Positions 1 through 10,783 of a stretch of 64,000 bases of DNA are shown here, piece by piece. The stretch is from Phaeosaccion multiseriatum (lineage: Eukaryota; Ochrophyta, other classes), in assembly GCA_965112735.1 (NCBI GenBank), contig OZ218951.1:620001-684000 (forward strand). Reading direction: 5' to 3'. How positions within the stretch are numbered: position 1 is the first letter of the stretch; each line of letters starts with the position of its first letter. Under the pieces are notes generated by a model, which had not been told where the DNA came from, made no database searches, and saw only the letters and a list, made by a program, of their open reading frames with translations. A program made the translations under genes and the position numbers.

Positions 1-1905
1 CGCCTCAGGACTCAACTCACCAAATTCCACGTCCACCAAGTCGCTGAGGAGGGGGTAAGTCAGTGGGAGAAGGGCAGAGAGCGAGGGGAGGGGGGGTGTG
101 GTTGGGGGTTGGGCAAGTGGGCAGCACCAACGGCTTGACAAGCATGCGTATGCAAGACCGAGAAAGTCTGGGAGGAGCAAGTGAAAGCTCACCTTGGGAG
201 ATCCACGTGGTAGTTAAATCGTTCTCCAAACGAAAGCTCCAGAAGCGAGCTCGGCAAGGTGATGGGCTGAAAGAAGTCGTCCCCCACCACGAGCTTCACG
301 AGCCCACTGCAAACGCGAACCACAAGCGTCCAGAGGCGGCCAGGGAGGGGGCACACAGAAATGAGGGTGGGCAAGCAAGGTCGGTGGTACGCAGAAGGGA
401 GCACCAACACGAACGCTGGCAGCTACGATATGTCCCGCTCCCAAACAGTTGCCATGAGAGAGCACACGCACACTGTCTCCAATATACGATCGACGCAGTG
501 CCAGGACCTGAGCACGTGCGCGAGTGCCCCTCCAGCCGCACGTGTGTGCGTGAGCGGCTCTCTCTACTTCAGTACTCTTCCGTCCTCTTGTTCCACTTGC
601 CTTGGGAGCTCCAAATGCTGATTAAATGCGTACCCGAACGAAGCGATACGCAGAGAGGCGGGGAGAGATATGGGTCGATTGAATTCTCCCGCCATTTCCA
701 GCTCCTCCAGCCGCTCCGGTAACAGAATGTCTTGGTCAAAATTCAGCCCGAGGTGTAACTTCCGGAGAGAGGCTGGCAACTGAATGCTCTCATTAAACAC
801 CCCAACTATGGAGAGCTCTTCCAGAGAACTGCGGTGGAAGCACAAGAACAAAAGAATCGGAGAAGCAAGAACATGAGCAATGCAGGCATACGATCGCACC
901 CGCCCAAACACCCACTGACATGCTCCGTCCCACCCTTTACCAATGAGAAGCCTAGCCCCTCCCCCCCCCCCCCCAAATTCTGTGCCCACCTGGGCAGGCT
1001 CGGCAGTGGGCTGTTGAACAGCTCGCCTAACATTAATATTTTGAGGTTCGTGAGGCTCGAGAGCTTGAGGGAGCCCAAGTTGCGGAAGCTGTACCCCAAG
1101 TGCAGCACCTCCAGAGAGGAGGGCAGGCGGTTGCCAGGCACGGGCCCCTCGAAGAGGTCGCCCACAGCCAACACCTTGAGGCTGTCGGGCAGCACGGCGA
1201 GCGCCTTCTTGATGAGGGCTGTGGTCATTCATTCATTGGTTGGAGAGAAGAGAGTGAGAAGTCAAGTGCGGCGTGTGGGAGCGGGGTGGGAGAGGATCCA
1301 AGCCATGGACACCCCCCCATCAATCATGTCTATCATGTCTCACCTGTCTCCTCCCTCCTAAATTGCAGTGAGTAGTCTTGGGGCACCATGAAGTTGCCCT
1401 CGATACAGACCCCAAGAATCACCTCCTCCACAGGAAATCGCTGCTGTCTTCCAGTCACCCCGCTCTCCGTCTCTGCCCCCTCCTCCATGCACTCCCTCCC
1501 TCGCTTGCTTCCGCTCCTCACTAGCGGGGCTCCGTGGAAGACTGGGCTGGAGCGGAGACGCCTACGACTAGGGTTGTTGTCGATCATCATTAGCAGCCTC
1601 TGCTTCACATCCTCTGGTGTGTAGGAGGTCAGGGTTATGGGCCGCGGCGTGAGCTCGTCTAAGGACCGGCAGATCCCATAAAGCTCCTCCAGCGGCCAGA
1701 AGGCTCTCACAACGATACTTGCGACCTGCCACCCATTTCCTCCGTTGGACGGGATCGTAGACAACCCTCCCCCGTTGCTTGGGAGGCGTCCATTTCCCAA
1801 CGCCAAGGGGGTGGGTCTTCCCTTTGGCTTGCCGCCCTGGTCCCTCTTACTCCCCCTCGACCTCCCATTCCTGCCGCCACTGCTGCTACTCCCACCACTA
1901 CTCAT
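1..1905 (-). CDS. FNIP/LRR-like repeat protein, 3' part missing at window edge
   Basis: Start ATG is at 1905. Exons on the minus strand are 1344-1905, 990-1218, 601-828, 193-306 and probably a 23-base exon 21-43; the rest lies beyond base 1. The first about 187 residues are Ser/Gly/Arg-rich, then a region carrying WPLEELYGICRSLDEL and a stretch unlike anything I recognise. From exon 2 on the protein is a solenoid of about 19-residue units of the form SLxxLxxGxxFNxxIxLP, resembling FNIP-type leucine-rich repeats. Exon 3 encodes exactly four units (228 bases) and exon 4 exactly two (114 bases); both begin and end in phase 2 at the same place in the unit, so exons behave as repeat modules. The exon 3 donor is GCAAGT, a GC-AG intron. 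There is no signal peptide. Such repeats usually serve protein binding; the ligand is unknown. Exon 5 is the weakest part of the model. Confidence 0.72.
599..600 (-). other. GC-type splice donor of the FNIP-like gene
   Basis: After the codon pair ending CTCCCAAG the intron starts GCAAGT instead of GT. The neighbouring exons 2 and 4 end at the same repeat position with normal GTGGGC and GTGAGC donors, and reading GC here keeps the 19-residue repeat register and phase 2. AG|GCAAGT is the known consensus of GC-AG introns. Confidence 0.7.
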
Positions 1906-2276
1906 GTCCTGATGTGTGGTTTGCTGTCTCTTTTTCTACTCCTTGGCTCCTGAGCGCACCCTCAGATGGGGGGCGGCTGGTCTGGAGACTAAGGTGGATA
2001 TCGTAGAGGTGATCGACGATCGAGCGCGTGCCCACACACTCCCCGTCGACTCCCGCTCTGTCCTAAAGCGAATGACGGAGCTCAAGCTTCCGTCTGGTGC
2101 CATCTGTCTTCCCCCTTTTCATTGAATTTCTTCGATTCCCTTTTGATCAACCTTTTCTCCAGCTGCTTTTCTCCCTCCCTCTATCTGCTTCTAGTGATGC
2201 TTCACACATGTTCGGTCACTGGTGCGGACGTGCTTATTTTCTTTCCATCTGTGTCTGTGTGTGTGTGTTGACTGGT
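1906..2276. promoter_or_regulatory. Divergent intergenic region between FNIP-like gene and ApaH-like phosphatase
   Basis: These 371 bases lie between two head-to-head start codons and should hold both promoters and 5' leaders. No convincing TATA box or conserved element is visible; a short GT run lies at about 2251-2268 just before the downstream ATG. Confidence 0.5.
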
Positions 2277-4183
2277 ATGGGTAATGCTCAAGGACGAGGG
2301 CAGGTGGAGAAGCAAAAGGAGGTGAGGAGCAAGCCCCTGCAGATCCAGCAGCGAGAGGAGCAGTACTTGGAGCAGCAGATCAGGTACCAGGAGGAGCTAC
2401 GGGCGCAGTCGGATAGCAGCAAGACGCACGAGTTCCACGACCACGTAGTCGCACCCTTGACAGGCGAGCAGAGGCGTGTCATCCTTATTGGTGATGTCCA
2501 CGGCTGCTTCGATGAGCTTCAGGTATGAAGTACCGGCGAGTATAGAAGGGCAAAAAGTATGCCCTGCGTCCTCTCCCACACCCACATTTTGCCTCTGCCT
2601 TGTCCATTATGCCTGCTCAGGCGCTGCTGAAGGGCCTGGCCTACGACAAGACGTACGATCAACTGGTCCTGCTTGGGGACCTCGTGGCCAAGGGCCCAAA
2701 GAGCCTCGAGGTGGTGCGCTTTGCGATGCGGGAGGGGTGCGTTGTGGTCAGAGGCAACTGGTGCGTACGTATGGAGAGACACATGGTGTGGTGCCAAGTT
2801 GGGGGCCTTGGGTCGAGGTGCACCGCCCGTCTGCTCCTTTTTTCCTTCGTTGCTTCCTTCCTCCCTCCCTTCCTTCCTTCCTTCCTTCCTTCCTTCCTTC
2901 CTTCCTTCCTTCTTTCCTTCCTTCCTTCCCTCCTTCCTTCGCTCTATCCTCCCTGCCCCTCCTTCCCCTTCTCCTTTCGCTGGGTTCCACTTTCCCGCTC
3001 TCTCCTGGCCCCGAGTACTTACTGCCGTGACGGTTGGCCGTGGTAGTGAGCATGTGCTAGTGAGCATGGAATGACAAACGCAATGCACCATTTCTACCGC
3101 AGGGAGACTCTGGCTCTGGAGGTGGTGGACGAGTGGCTAGGCGGCAAGAAGGCCAGCAAGAAGGCGCGCAAGCAGTGCCAGTCCTTCGCGCCTAGCTTCA
3201 GCCCCGAGGAGGTGGCTTGGCTGCGCGCGATGCCCCACACTGTCCGCCTGCCTCACCTGCAGGTCAGACCGACCTCCTGAGCTTGCTCTATCTTCACGAT
3301 ATTGGTGATCTTCACTTGCTTCTTCTTCCCACGCCGATGGATGCCATGCCCCTCCCCTCGGTGGTGCGGTGATTGACATATCTGCCCCCCTCCCCTCCCC
3401 CACTCTCTCCAGGCCATTGCTGTGCACGCGGGCCTTGTGCCTGGCGTTCCGCTGGAGCAGCAAACGGACTTCAATATGGAGAACATGAGGGCCCTTGTCG
3501 AGCTGACGAGCAAGGGAGGCGACGAGGAGAGGAACAAGACGACGATGACGACGACGACGACCGAGGGGGTGGTGCAGCGAGAGAGAGCGAACCTCCCCCT
3601 CCCTTCCCCCAGGTACACCACCTCAGACGACAAGGACGACGGCAAGTCGTGGGCGTCGCTGTGGCCCGGTCCCGAACATGTGTACTTTGGTCACGACGCC
3701 GGCATGGGCCTGCAGTTGTGTGCGTACGCGACGGGTCTCGACACGGGATGCTGCAAGGGGAAGAGCCTCACGGCAAGCGTGCACGACTGCGCCCCCGGAG
3801 GAGGCGGTCTTGTCGGTTCCGATTCCGATTCCGAGACCGGTTTGGGTTTTTTCGGTTTCGGTGTCGGACCCCAAAGGGCAGGGGGGGGTAAGGAGGAGGA
3901 GGGGAGCGACATGACCGCGGCCGGAGCAGAGGGGTCATTGCTGCCCGTGCCTCGCAGGCGTATGTTCAGCATCAAGGCGTTTGAGACGGACCCGCAGGCC
4001 GTGGTTCAAGAACTCATTCTTGGGTTTGATGGTGATGCCCAAGAGGAGGGGGGGGGGGAAGAGCGTCTTGTGGTGCTGAGGCAGGAGGTGCTGCACCAGA
4101 GCGGCGAGGAGGGGCGGGGAGGAACGGCAGCAGCAGCAGCAGCAGGAGGAGGAGCAGAGAGAGAGACATGCTGGGCAAGGTAG
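2277..4183 (+). CDS. ApaH-like calcineurin-type phosphoesterase (ALPH)
   Basis: Exons 2277-2522, 2621-2760, 3103-3262 and 3413-4183 join in frame. The metal-site motifs follow the order of ApaH/PPP-type phosphatases: GDVHGCFDEL, GDLVAKGPKS, VRGN, VHAGLVPGVPLEQQ, and HVYFGHDAGMGLQ followed by ATGLDTGCCKG. ApaH-like enzymes hydrolyse dinucleoside polyphosphates, polyphosphate or cap-type pyrophosphates; the substrate here cannot be told. The usual GNH(E/D) motif reads GNW at the exon 2/3 junction: the donor after AAC TG leaves only a Trp or Cys codon. A charged insert (poly-Thr, DDKDDG) precedes the GHD block and a Gly/Ser/Asp-rich tail follows it. The start MGNAQ has Gly2 but lacks Ser/Thr at position 6. 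Intron 2 holds a TTCC repeat. The stop is TAG. Confidence 0.85.
2862..2940. repeat. (TTCC)n microsatellite in intron 2 of the ALPH gene
   Basis: Near-perfect TTCC units of about 75 bases, with single interruptions (TTTC, TCCC). It lies within the 342-base intron 2761-3102. Confidence 0.95.
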
Positions 4184-5209
4184 CGCGTCTGCTCAGCGTC
4201 ATCGGATGCTGCTCACGCCCTTGGCCGGGGCAGTGCGAACGTGATGGATACACGTGCCGTGCGTGTGTGTGAGAGAGAGAGAAGAGAGAGCGCGAGAAAC
4301 GAACTCAGGATGCTTTCGCCGCCGGAGCTGGATGTCGACGAGAGGCGCCAAGGGGGGAGTGCCAACGGGGGGATAAACTTACACACAAGAGGAGTCAGTA
4401 GGATGGAGGCGAACAAGGCGGTGCTACAGAGGCCACCGTCGCCGCGACCACACAACCTCCGTCTGCCTTCTCGCGGCGTAGACATTTGCCCCTCTGCCTC
4501 GTCTCTTGGTCCCTTGGCCTTGCGAGCGGAGCCCGAGGCTGGATGGGTAGGGGGGAGCGTGGGGCCCTCCTCGTACAGGCCTTCCTTTGGTTGGGTGTCG
4601 CACTATTGGGTGTCGCGCTTTGGGTGTCGCTTTTGTTTGGAGGGCGTCGAGGGTAGGCATGGCCCAACGCAGCCAAGCGGCGTGTCTTGGCCCCCAGTGG
4701 GATGACGACGGCTTTGGTTTGGCTGCGACGCCCCGCACCTGAGGCAAACTAGGGAAGCACAGAGGTGGCGAGGCAAGGATGCAAATCGGTGCAGAGCCGT
4801 GACGAGGACAACTGAAGGAGATACACATCATCCGCGCTAGGCTGCCATCCGAGGCCTTGGCCTTGCAGCAATTGCGAGCTGTGCAGTGCCAGACTTTCAC
4901 AACAGGACAAAAGAAACGTGAGAAAAAAGAAAGTGTAATGCTTTGATGCTCTATATTTGGGCCACCCAAGGCCCAAAGGCTGCTGCCACCCGCCCCTTCC
5001 TTTTAAAGACAAGCCCTGCTTCGCCTCCGTCCATTGTACACTTCCACACTACCATCTCTCTTTTGATGCTCTGCGATACCTCCTACTCCCTCTTCATCCC
5101 CCAGCCCGCCCCGAAATTTGATCCTCCATCGTCCAAACTTCAAAAATGTGATCCCCTCCCTCATCGGCTGCTCCTCCTGGTCCTCCTCTTGAGTACTTCG
5201 TTCTTTTGT
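4184..5209. other. Intergenic, 3' ends of two convergent genes
   Basis: About 1 kb between the stops of the ALPH gene (+) and the DUF1517 gene (-). Short open frames here show no recognisable protein features. The only structure seen is a triple direct repeat of TTGGGTGTCGC at 4590-4631 and a short GA run near 4270. Confidence 0.6.
4590..4631. repeat. Three close copies of TTGGGTGTCGC
   Basis: The 11-base word occurs three times with spacers of a few bases (the last copy with T-rich flanks). It sits between two convergent genes; function unknown. Confidence 0.7.
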
Positions 5210-7038
5210 TTACATGTCCACCAGCTCCGGGAAGTCGGCAATAACGTCCTGCCTGCTCAGCGTGTCCCAGTCCTGCTCCGGCGTCCACAGCAGCTCGGCC
5301 GCCAACAGGTTGTCGCCCCCCTCGCTCTGCACATCCCCCGCCAACTGTGACAGCGCGGACTTGAGTTGGCTCATGCTGGCCACGCCGTCGCCGAGCCCGT
5401 ACTGCTTAAGCGAGTCTCCCCTCAGCGCCAGCACCAGTGTCACCACTGCCTGCGTGGGGCCTCCCATGCCGCCGCTGCTCTTCTCCTCCCTCAGGTCAAG
5501 CCCGTCCTGCTTTGCGAAGGTCTCCTTTTCCACCTTTGCTCTCTCCTCAAAGGCAATGGCGTTGAACTTTGACTCCGCCTTGTCCATGTTGCGGTTACCA
5601 AGATGCTCATACGCGGCTGCCCCTGCGGTCCAGTCGTTCTGTCTTCGCACAAGCGCCAGCGACGCCTCAGACACGGCCGAGCTCAGGCCTCCCATGCTGG
5701 AGAGCAAAGAGTCAGACGAGAGCACACGAGGTGAGTGGATGTATACGTACGGGAGAGGGGGGGGTAAGTGTGTGTGCTAAAAGAGGTGTACCAAGCGCAA
5801 GCCTTGCCTGCCCTAGCGTCACTCTCGCCGCCTCCCCATCAGGACCTACACCGCCGACTATGAGAAACGGTTCCTTGCGGACGTATGAGAAAGTACAGTG
5901 TACTCACTTCTGTGTCTCCGCTCGGCGGGCAATCTCCCGCAGCTGGCCGATGATCCCGCTCGTGCTTCGGTCTCCGCAGTTGAGGGCGACCTGAACCTTG
6001 ATGACGGAGGCCCCGTTGCCCAGGCTGCTGTAGCTGTCCTCGTCGTACTCTCGGAAGCCCCCTCCGCCGCTGTTCAGCACCGAGGAGATGCCGTAGAGCA
6101 CGCCGCCAACTACGAGCGTGTGGGTGGGAGCAAGGCGGGGAGAGGAGAGCGACGCGTCAATGAAATGACACCCTTGTCTCAAGCACGGAAAGAAATCCCC
6201 AAAGTACCTAATCTTCCTACGCACCGATGAGCAGATTGATCGGATTGAAGCCGATTCCCATTCCCATACCGCCGTAGCCGAAGGGAGAGAAGCCCATGCC
6301 GTAGCCTCCTCCGAAGCCGAAGGGTGAGAACATGGGCACCGCAACGGGAACAGGCATGATACCTCCTCCGCTGCTGCGCATGGGCGTGCTGTAGGAGCGC
6401 GTGGGGGCAGACATGGACCGCGAACGCTGCGAGGTGGGGGTGGGGGGAAGGTGGAAGGTGGAAGGAAAAGGCGGAGAGGGTAAGAGACCAGCTGCTGCGT
6501 AGAGGTAAACATGCGAAATGTCCCGCACGCAGAAAAAGCAAACGTAAAGAGAGACCTTCCCATCTCTCTCTCCTGTCCTTACCATTCCTCCCCCTCCTCC
6601 GAAGCTGCTTCGGCCCCCCATGCGTCCTCCGGACGAAGCGGCCATTGCATCTCCTGGCAGCGCCCCGGCGACAGCGGCGGCAATCATGGCCACCGCACCG
6701 AGGGTGGTGGCCTTCTTGGACAAGTCCTGGCGGAGGTTCTCCCAGAACTGAGGCAGACCTACCGCAGCGGGTGCCTCGGGTGACGCAGGCGTCGCCTCCT
6801 GCGCGGTGTCCTTGTCAGACTTCATCATGCTCATCGCGGTTCCTCGCGGTCGAATGGGGGATGCTCCCATGGGGACACGTGCCGCGGGGGAAAAGCTCCC
6901 GGCGGACGACGCGGAGAATGACTGGGGGGAAGAGGCCACGCCCGCGGACGGGGCGAAGGCGAAGGCAGATGCACCATGGAGCGGAGCCGCTGCCGCCGCG
7001 GCTGCCAGGCACGCACTTGCACTTGCTGTGAACTTCAT
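5210..7038 (-). CDS. Plastid DUF1517 family protein (FLAP1-like)
   Basis: Exons on the minus strand 6583-7038, 6225-6426, 5908-6109 and 5210-5696 give 448 residues with intact phase. Residues 1-22 are a hydrophobic signal peptide ending in GASAFAFAP, the ASAFAP-type motif of heterokont plastid precursors; a Ser/Ala/Pro-rich transit-like stretch follows. About residues 112-135 form a hydrophobic Ala-rich segment, followed by SSGGRMGGRSSFGGGGG, the glycine-rich signature of DUF1517. A Gly/Met/Phe-rich linker, a short membrane-like segment (INLLIVGGVLYGISSVL) and the conserved C-terminal domain (VQVALNCGDRST, SEASLALVRRQNDW) follow. In land plants the DUF1517 protein FLAP1 acts at thylakoid and envelope membranes in acclimation to fluctuating light; the same role here is inferred. 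The gene is head-to-head with the secreted protein at 7421. Confidence 0.86.
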
Positions 7039-7420
7039 TGTGCTGCTTCGGCAAAAACAAAGATCTCCCTCTCTTTCACCCTCTCTTGTGCTCTGTACTA
7101 CTGAAGGGCTGGTCGGAACTGCTCCCCTCTCTTTGCAACTCTTCTCCGGTTGCTATACGTGCGGTTGCTACTGTAAAGCAAGACTACTCTTCTCTCGCGA
7201 ATGTCTCTGTTGAAGGCGGAGAGGGGACAAGGCTCATGAATCCTGAGTTGTTTGGGACCCCTTGGGAAATCGGCTTGTCTGGCCCATACGCTTCTGGCTG
7301 CCCATACGCTCCTGAATGCCTCCCACCGACACCCGACGAAGCTTGTTGCTTTGGATGTGAGCGGGACGGAGAGCAGAGAGAGAGAGCACAGAGAAGCGGT
7401 GGGGGGAAGCAGGAGGGAGG
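7039..7420. promoter_or_regulatory. Divergent promoter region of DUF1517 and secreted-protein genes
   Basis: 382 bases between opposite start codons. It contains no open frame of note. No clear core promoter motif was found by eye; a GAGAGAGAG stretch lies just upstream of the ATG at 7421. Confidence 0.5.
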
Positions 7421-9071
7421 ATGGCCCTCTTTTGGCTGAACGCGGTGCTGGTGCAGCTGGTGGCCCTGTTGCTCTTCGGAAGGGAGACGCTCGTTGGCGC
7501 CCTGCCCTGCCTGCCAGACGGCGTGAGCAACGACGTGACCATCGGGGACAGCACCTACGTTTGCCTGGTGCTAAATAACTTGGACTGGAACGAGGGCGCC
7601 GAGTCGGGCGGGCAGTACGCGCAGGTGGTGATCAAGCCAGATGCCGACGAGTTCAGCAGGATCAAGCTGGAAGACTGTAAGTGTTGTTTTCGTTGTGTGT
7701 GTGACTGACGAGCGCAGCAGTACCAATCATCAGTGCGCTTTCGCAGGAACCATTCCCATATCCGTGCTGGGTTGCTGACGGCGCTTGCTCGTGTGGAAGG
7801 TATACCCCTTGTAGAGTTTTCTTGTTCCCTGGGAGGCCTGTTGGGATTATCTACGAGACCCCCATCATCTTTATCAGTGTCCTGTCTGATCTGTATGGCG
7901 GGGCATGCCGCAACCTCATGCACCAGAGGCTCGTGGCCGTGACGCGCTCAGTTGTTTCACGGGGTAACGGTAACTGTACTTGTCGGACGTCCTTTGGAAC
8001 TCGCCAGCAGTCCATGTACCATCGGGCGGTCCTCCCCTTTGCCCCTCAGCTTGCTCCGACCGCCTCAGCGTGTGCCCTGACCGGCTTCTCACGTTGTTCT
8101 GCCCTTCGCTCGCCTCCCGTTCTCCACCCTCCTTCCGTCCTTCTCTCTCTGTCTATCTCACCTCTCTTCATCCCTCTCGATCGCTTTCTCTCCCTCTATG
8201 TCGACGTCTCGCTCTCTCTGTCTGTCTCTCTCTGTTGCTGGCCGAATGGCGCCTGCCTGCCTTCCTTCCTTTCCCTTTCTTCTTGCTCAGCGTGGACAAC
8301 CGACTCTGGGGGGCTGGTCGACTCGTTCGGCCCGCAGATAGCCTTCCACGTGGAGTCCATGGGAGGTGAGACTGCTCGTCGCACATGGACCCCAAGAGAT
8401 GTCACATGCATCAAATGACATTTATACCTTTGTGGAGAGATGCTGGCCCGGAGGGAGCAATGAACGGCTGTCGGTTCTCCAGGACAAGACTTGCTCTTCT
8501 CAGCTTTCAGCGGTCCTCCTCCCTTCCCTTTCTCTGTCTTTTTTTCTGCCGCTCATCGCCTGCCCCCCCCCCACCTCCTTCACCTTGTTATTCTTTCCTA
8601 CTGCTACCTTCCGATACTCTCCTGCGCCCCCCGGGCCCACCCACGCCCCCAGTCACAAGCTTTCAGAAGATGTTCCGCGACACCACAGTCACCAACGGCC
8701 GAACGAGCAGCCTGTTCACAGCCATTGTGTTTGTAGATGAGGGCACAGTCACGGGTATTACTTTCGACGACGGCTGCCACTTCTGCGGGTCCTCCAGCTG
8801 TGCAGAGAACACCTTCAACTACCGTGGTAACGCCACCGTGACCGGGGGGAGCGACTGCTTCTGGGATGACGCCGCGTGTGTGCTGGGAGACTCGGGCAGC
8901 GAGGCGAGCGACTTGTGCCAGCTGACTGTGTATGTGGTGTGGACGGGGACGGACAGCAATGGCAACTACTTTTCGAGTGCGCAGAAGCGGCTGTCGGCGT
9001 TTACAAGTGAGGCGGTGAACGACTATGTCGACGATGTGCAGTCTAAGGCGTCCTCCGTCAGCGTGCGATAG
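7421..9071 (+). CDS. Secreted protein of unknown family with paired cysteines
   Basis: Exons 7421-7676, 8291-8365 and 8653-9071 join in frame to 249 residues. The first 26 residues (FWLNAVLVQLVALLLF core) are a strong signal peptide, cleaved probably near LVGA. The mature part is acidic, with about ten cysteines in short pairs (LPCLPD, TYVCLV, CHFCGSSSCAE, DCFWDDAACVLGD, LCQLTV), alternating strand-like patterns, an NATVT glycosylation site and a hydrophilic C-terminus without a membrane anchor. This suggests an extracellular or luminal beta-rich domain held by disulfides. I do not recognise the family. Intron 1 (614 bases) is CT-rich. The terminal exon is overlapped by a long antisense open frame that I consider a shadow. 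Confidence 0.75.
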
Positions 9072-9205
9072 GGCTGGAGGGAGGCCGAGAGGAGAGGAAC
9101 GTACCCAGCCCACTAGGGACCCGCGAAAGAAGTCGACAATGGGGAAGGGCGGTTGGGAGGTGCCCAAGCTAGAATTTCGCCACTTGCTCTCGCTGCCTTG
9201 TTTCC

Positions 9206-9250
<45 letters not shown>

Positions 9251-10783
9251 TGGTGATACAGCAGCAGAAAGGAGCATGTGTGGACAAGAGGGAAGGGAGT
9301 GCGTGTGGAGTGCGCTTGCTCCCACGCAGAGAGGAACGGCGGCTCCACTGCCGCTGCCCTGGGGGTAGGGGGGGTGCTGGCCTCCCCACGACTTTGGTCT
9401 TGCTCAGGGCGCAGAACGGATGGTTTCCGCATCGGCAATCTCTCTTTGTGTGGGCATGGCCTCCATCGATGCACCTCAGAATGTGGGCTTCCCCCATGAG
9501 GAGCAGGCAGGCGGAGTATTTCTGTCCACGACCGAGGGATGCAGTTTGAGTTTCGGCTGTAGGGCGCGTGCTGCCACCGGGACCGATAGGTCTGCGGGTC
9601 GATGAACTACAACTGGTGCAGTGGGCTGCAAGAAGTGCCATTTTTTGGGAGAGGAGTGAAGTAGGAAGCCCGGCAAGGCCAACACTGTCCGTGTAGCACT
9701 CAAACCCTTTTTGTTTATTGTAACCCTTGAAGCTGAGCTGAGTCAAGTGCTTCTTCGACAAAATACAATGTCCATTATACGTGTATGTATTTCTAGTACC
9801 TTCCCTGTGGAGAGGTATCCAGGTTCCCCCCCCTTTGTGCGCTGGAACGAAAGGCGCGTCGTCTCTATCCTCAAATCGTATGCTTGTAAGGTAAGGTGTA
9901 TTCGCCACAGTCTCCTGTCGCGCACCCCTTCCCCCTCGGGGTGGCCCCTGCCCAGTGTATCCAGGCATGCCTTCCAAGGTCAGGTCCTTTCCTTCTGTGG
10001 TCTCGCCCTGTGTCCTCCCTCCTCCCTCTACTCCCACTTCTCTCTTGATCTCTCTCCCAGCAGCGGGATAGGCCCACCGCATGTAGAGAGGCCACCGCAC
10101 CGAGTGTGAGGCGGCGGCAAAAAACACTCAAGACTAACTCTTACGCTCTTACTTCATCCTACCCCACATACACCTGTAACACTTCCTCTCGCACGTATAT
10201 ACCACTCGCACGTTCAGTTTGATGATCTCCTCCCCCCCCAGCTCGCAGCGCCTGCCTGCCCCACGCGTACCCGCCGCACACGCCGCGTCTCGTGTCATGC
10301 CCAAGCCCCCAGCGCCCCTGCCCCCTGGCGTCCTTCCTGTCCAGACTATTTGGTCTCTTCCTCTTGGTGACACCCCTCCTCCTTGCCAAGTCTCCCACAG
10401 TGAATCCTTGCAAAGAGAAGGGGGGAACTTGCCGTCTCGAATCTCTGTCACTCCCCTTGAAGAGGATTAGCTGCATTGTGTTTGCCGATTCGTTGGCACC
10501 TTGCATGTGCTCAACCACCCTCACCCCCAGAGTCCCATCTGCCCCCCCCTGGACGGGAGAGAGAGAGACTCGTCTCGTATACGCTGTGGGAGAACATGTC
10601 TTGCCCCTGACCCTGCCCCTGTCTGCCTCTCTCGCCCCTCCTCCGTGTATGCTTAGTTTCCCATTTGACGAACGCTGGAAACTCGCTCCCTGTCCTCCTC
10701 CTTGCGTCCCTCACGCGCCCCCCTGGAAGTTGGCTCTGCTGCTGCCTAGCAAGTAAGCAACGCTCGCTTGGTGAGATACAAGC
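9072..10783. other. Intergenic between two convergent genes, with a CAG tract
   Basis: 1.7 kb between the stop of the secreted-protein gene and the stop of the RRM-RS-SAP gene. It carries a CAG repeat with an attached TTGGTGATACA motif and is otherwise pyrimidine-rich on the plus strand from about 9900. No exon with good splice sites or recognisable protein was found. Confidence 0.5.
9208..9273. repeat. (CAG)n tract with TTGGTGATACAGCAG junction
   Basis: About 14 CAG/TAG-type units run to 9249, followed by TTGGTGATACA (9250-9260) and further CAG. The same junction word recurs next to CAG/CAA tracts at 54675 and 56255. Confidence 0.85.
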
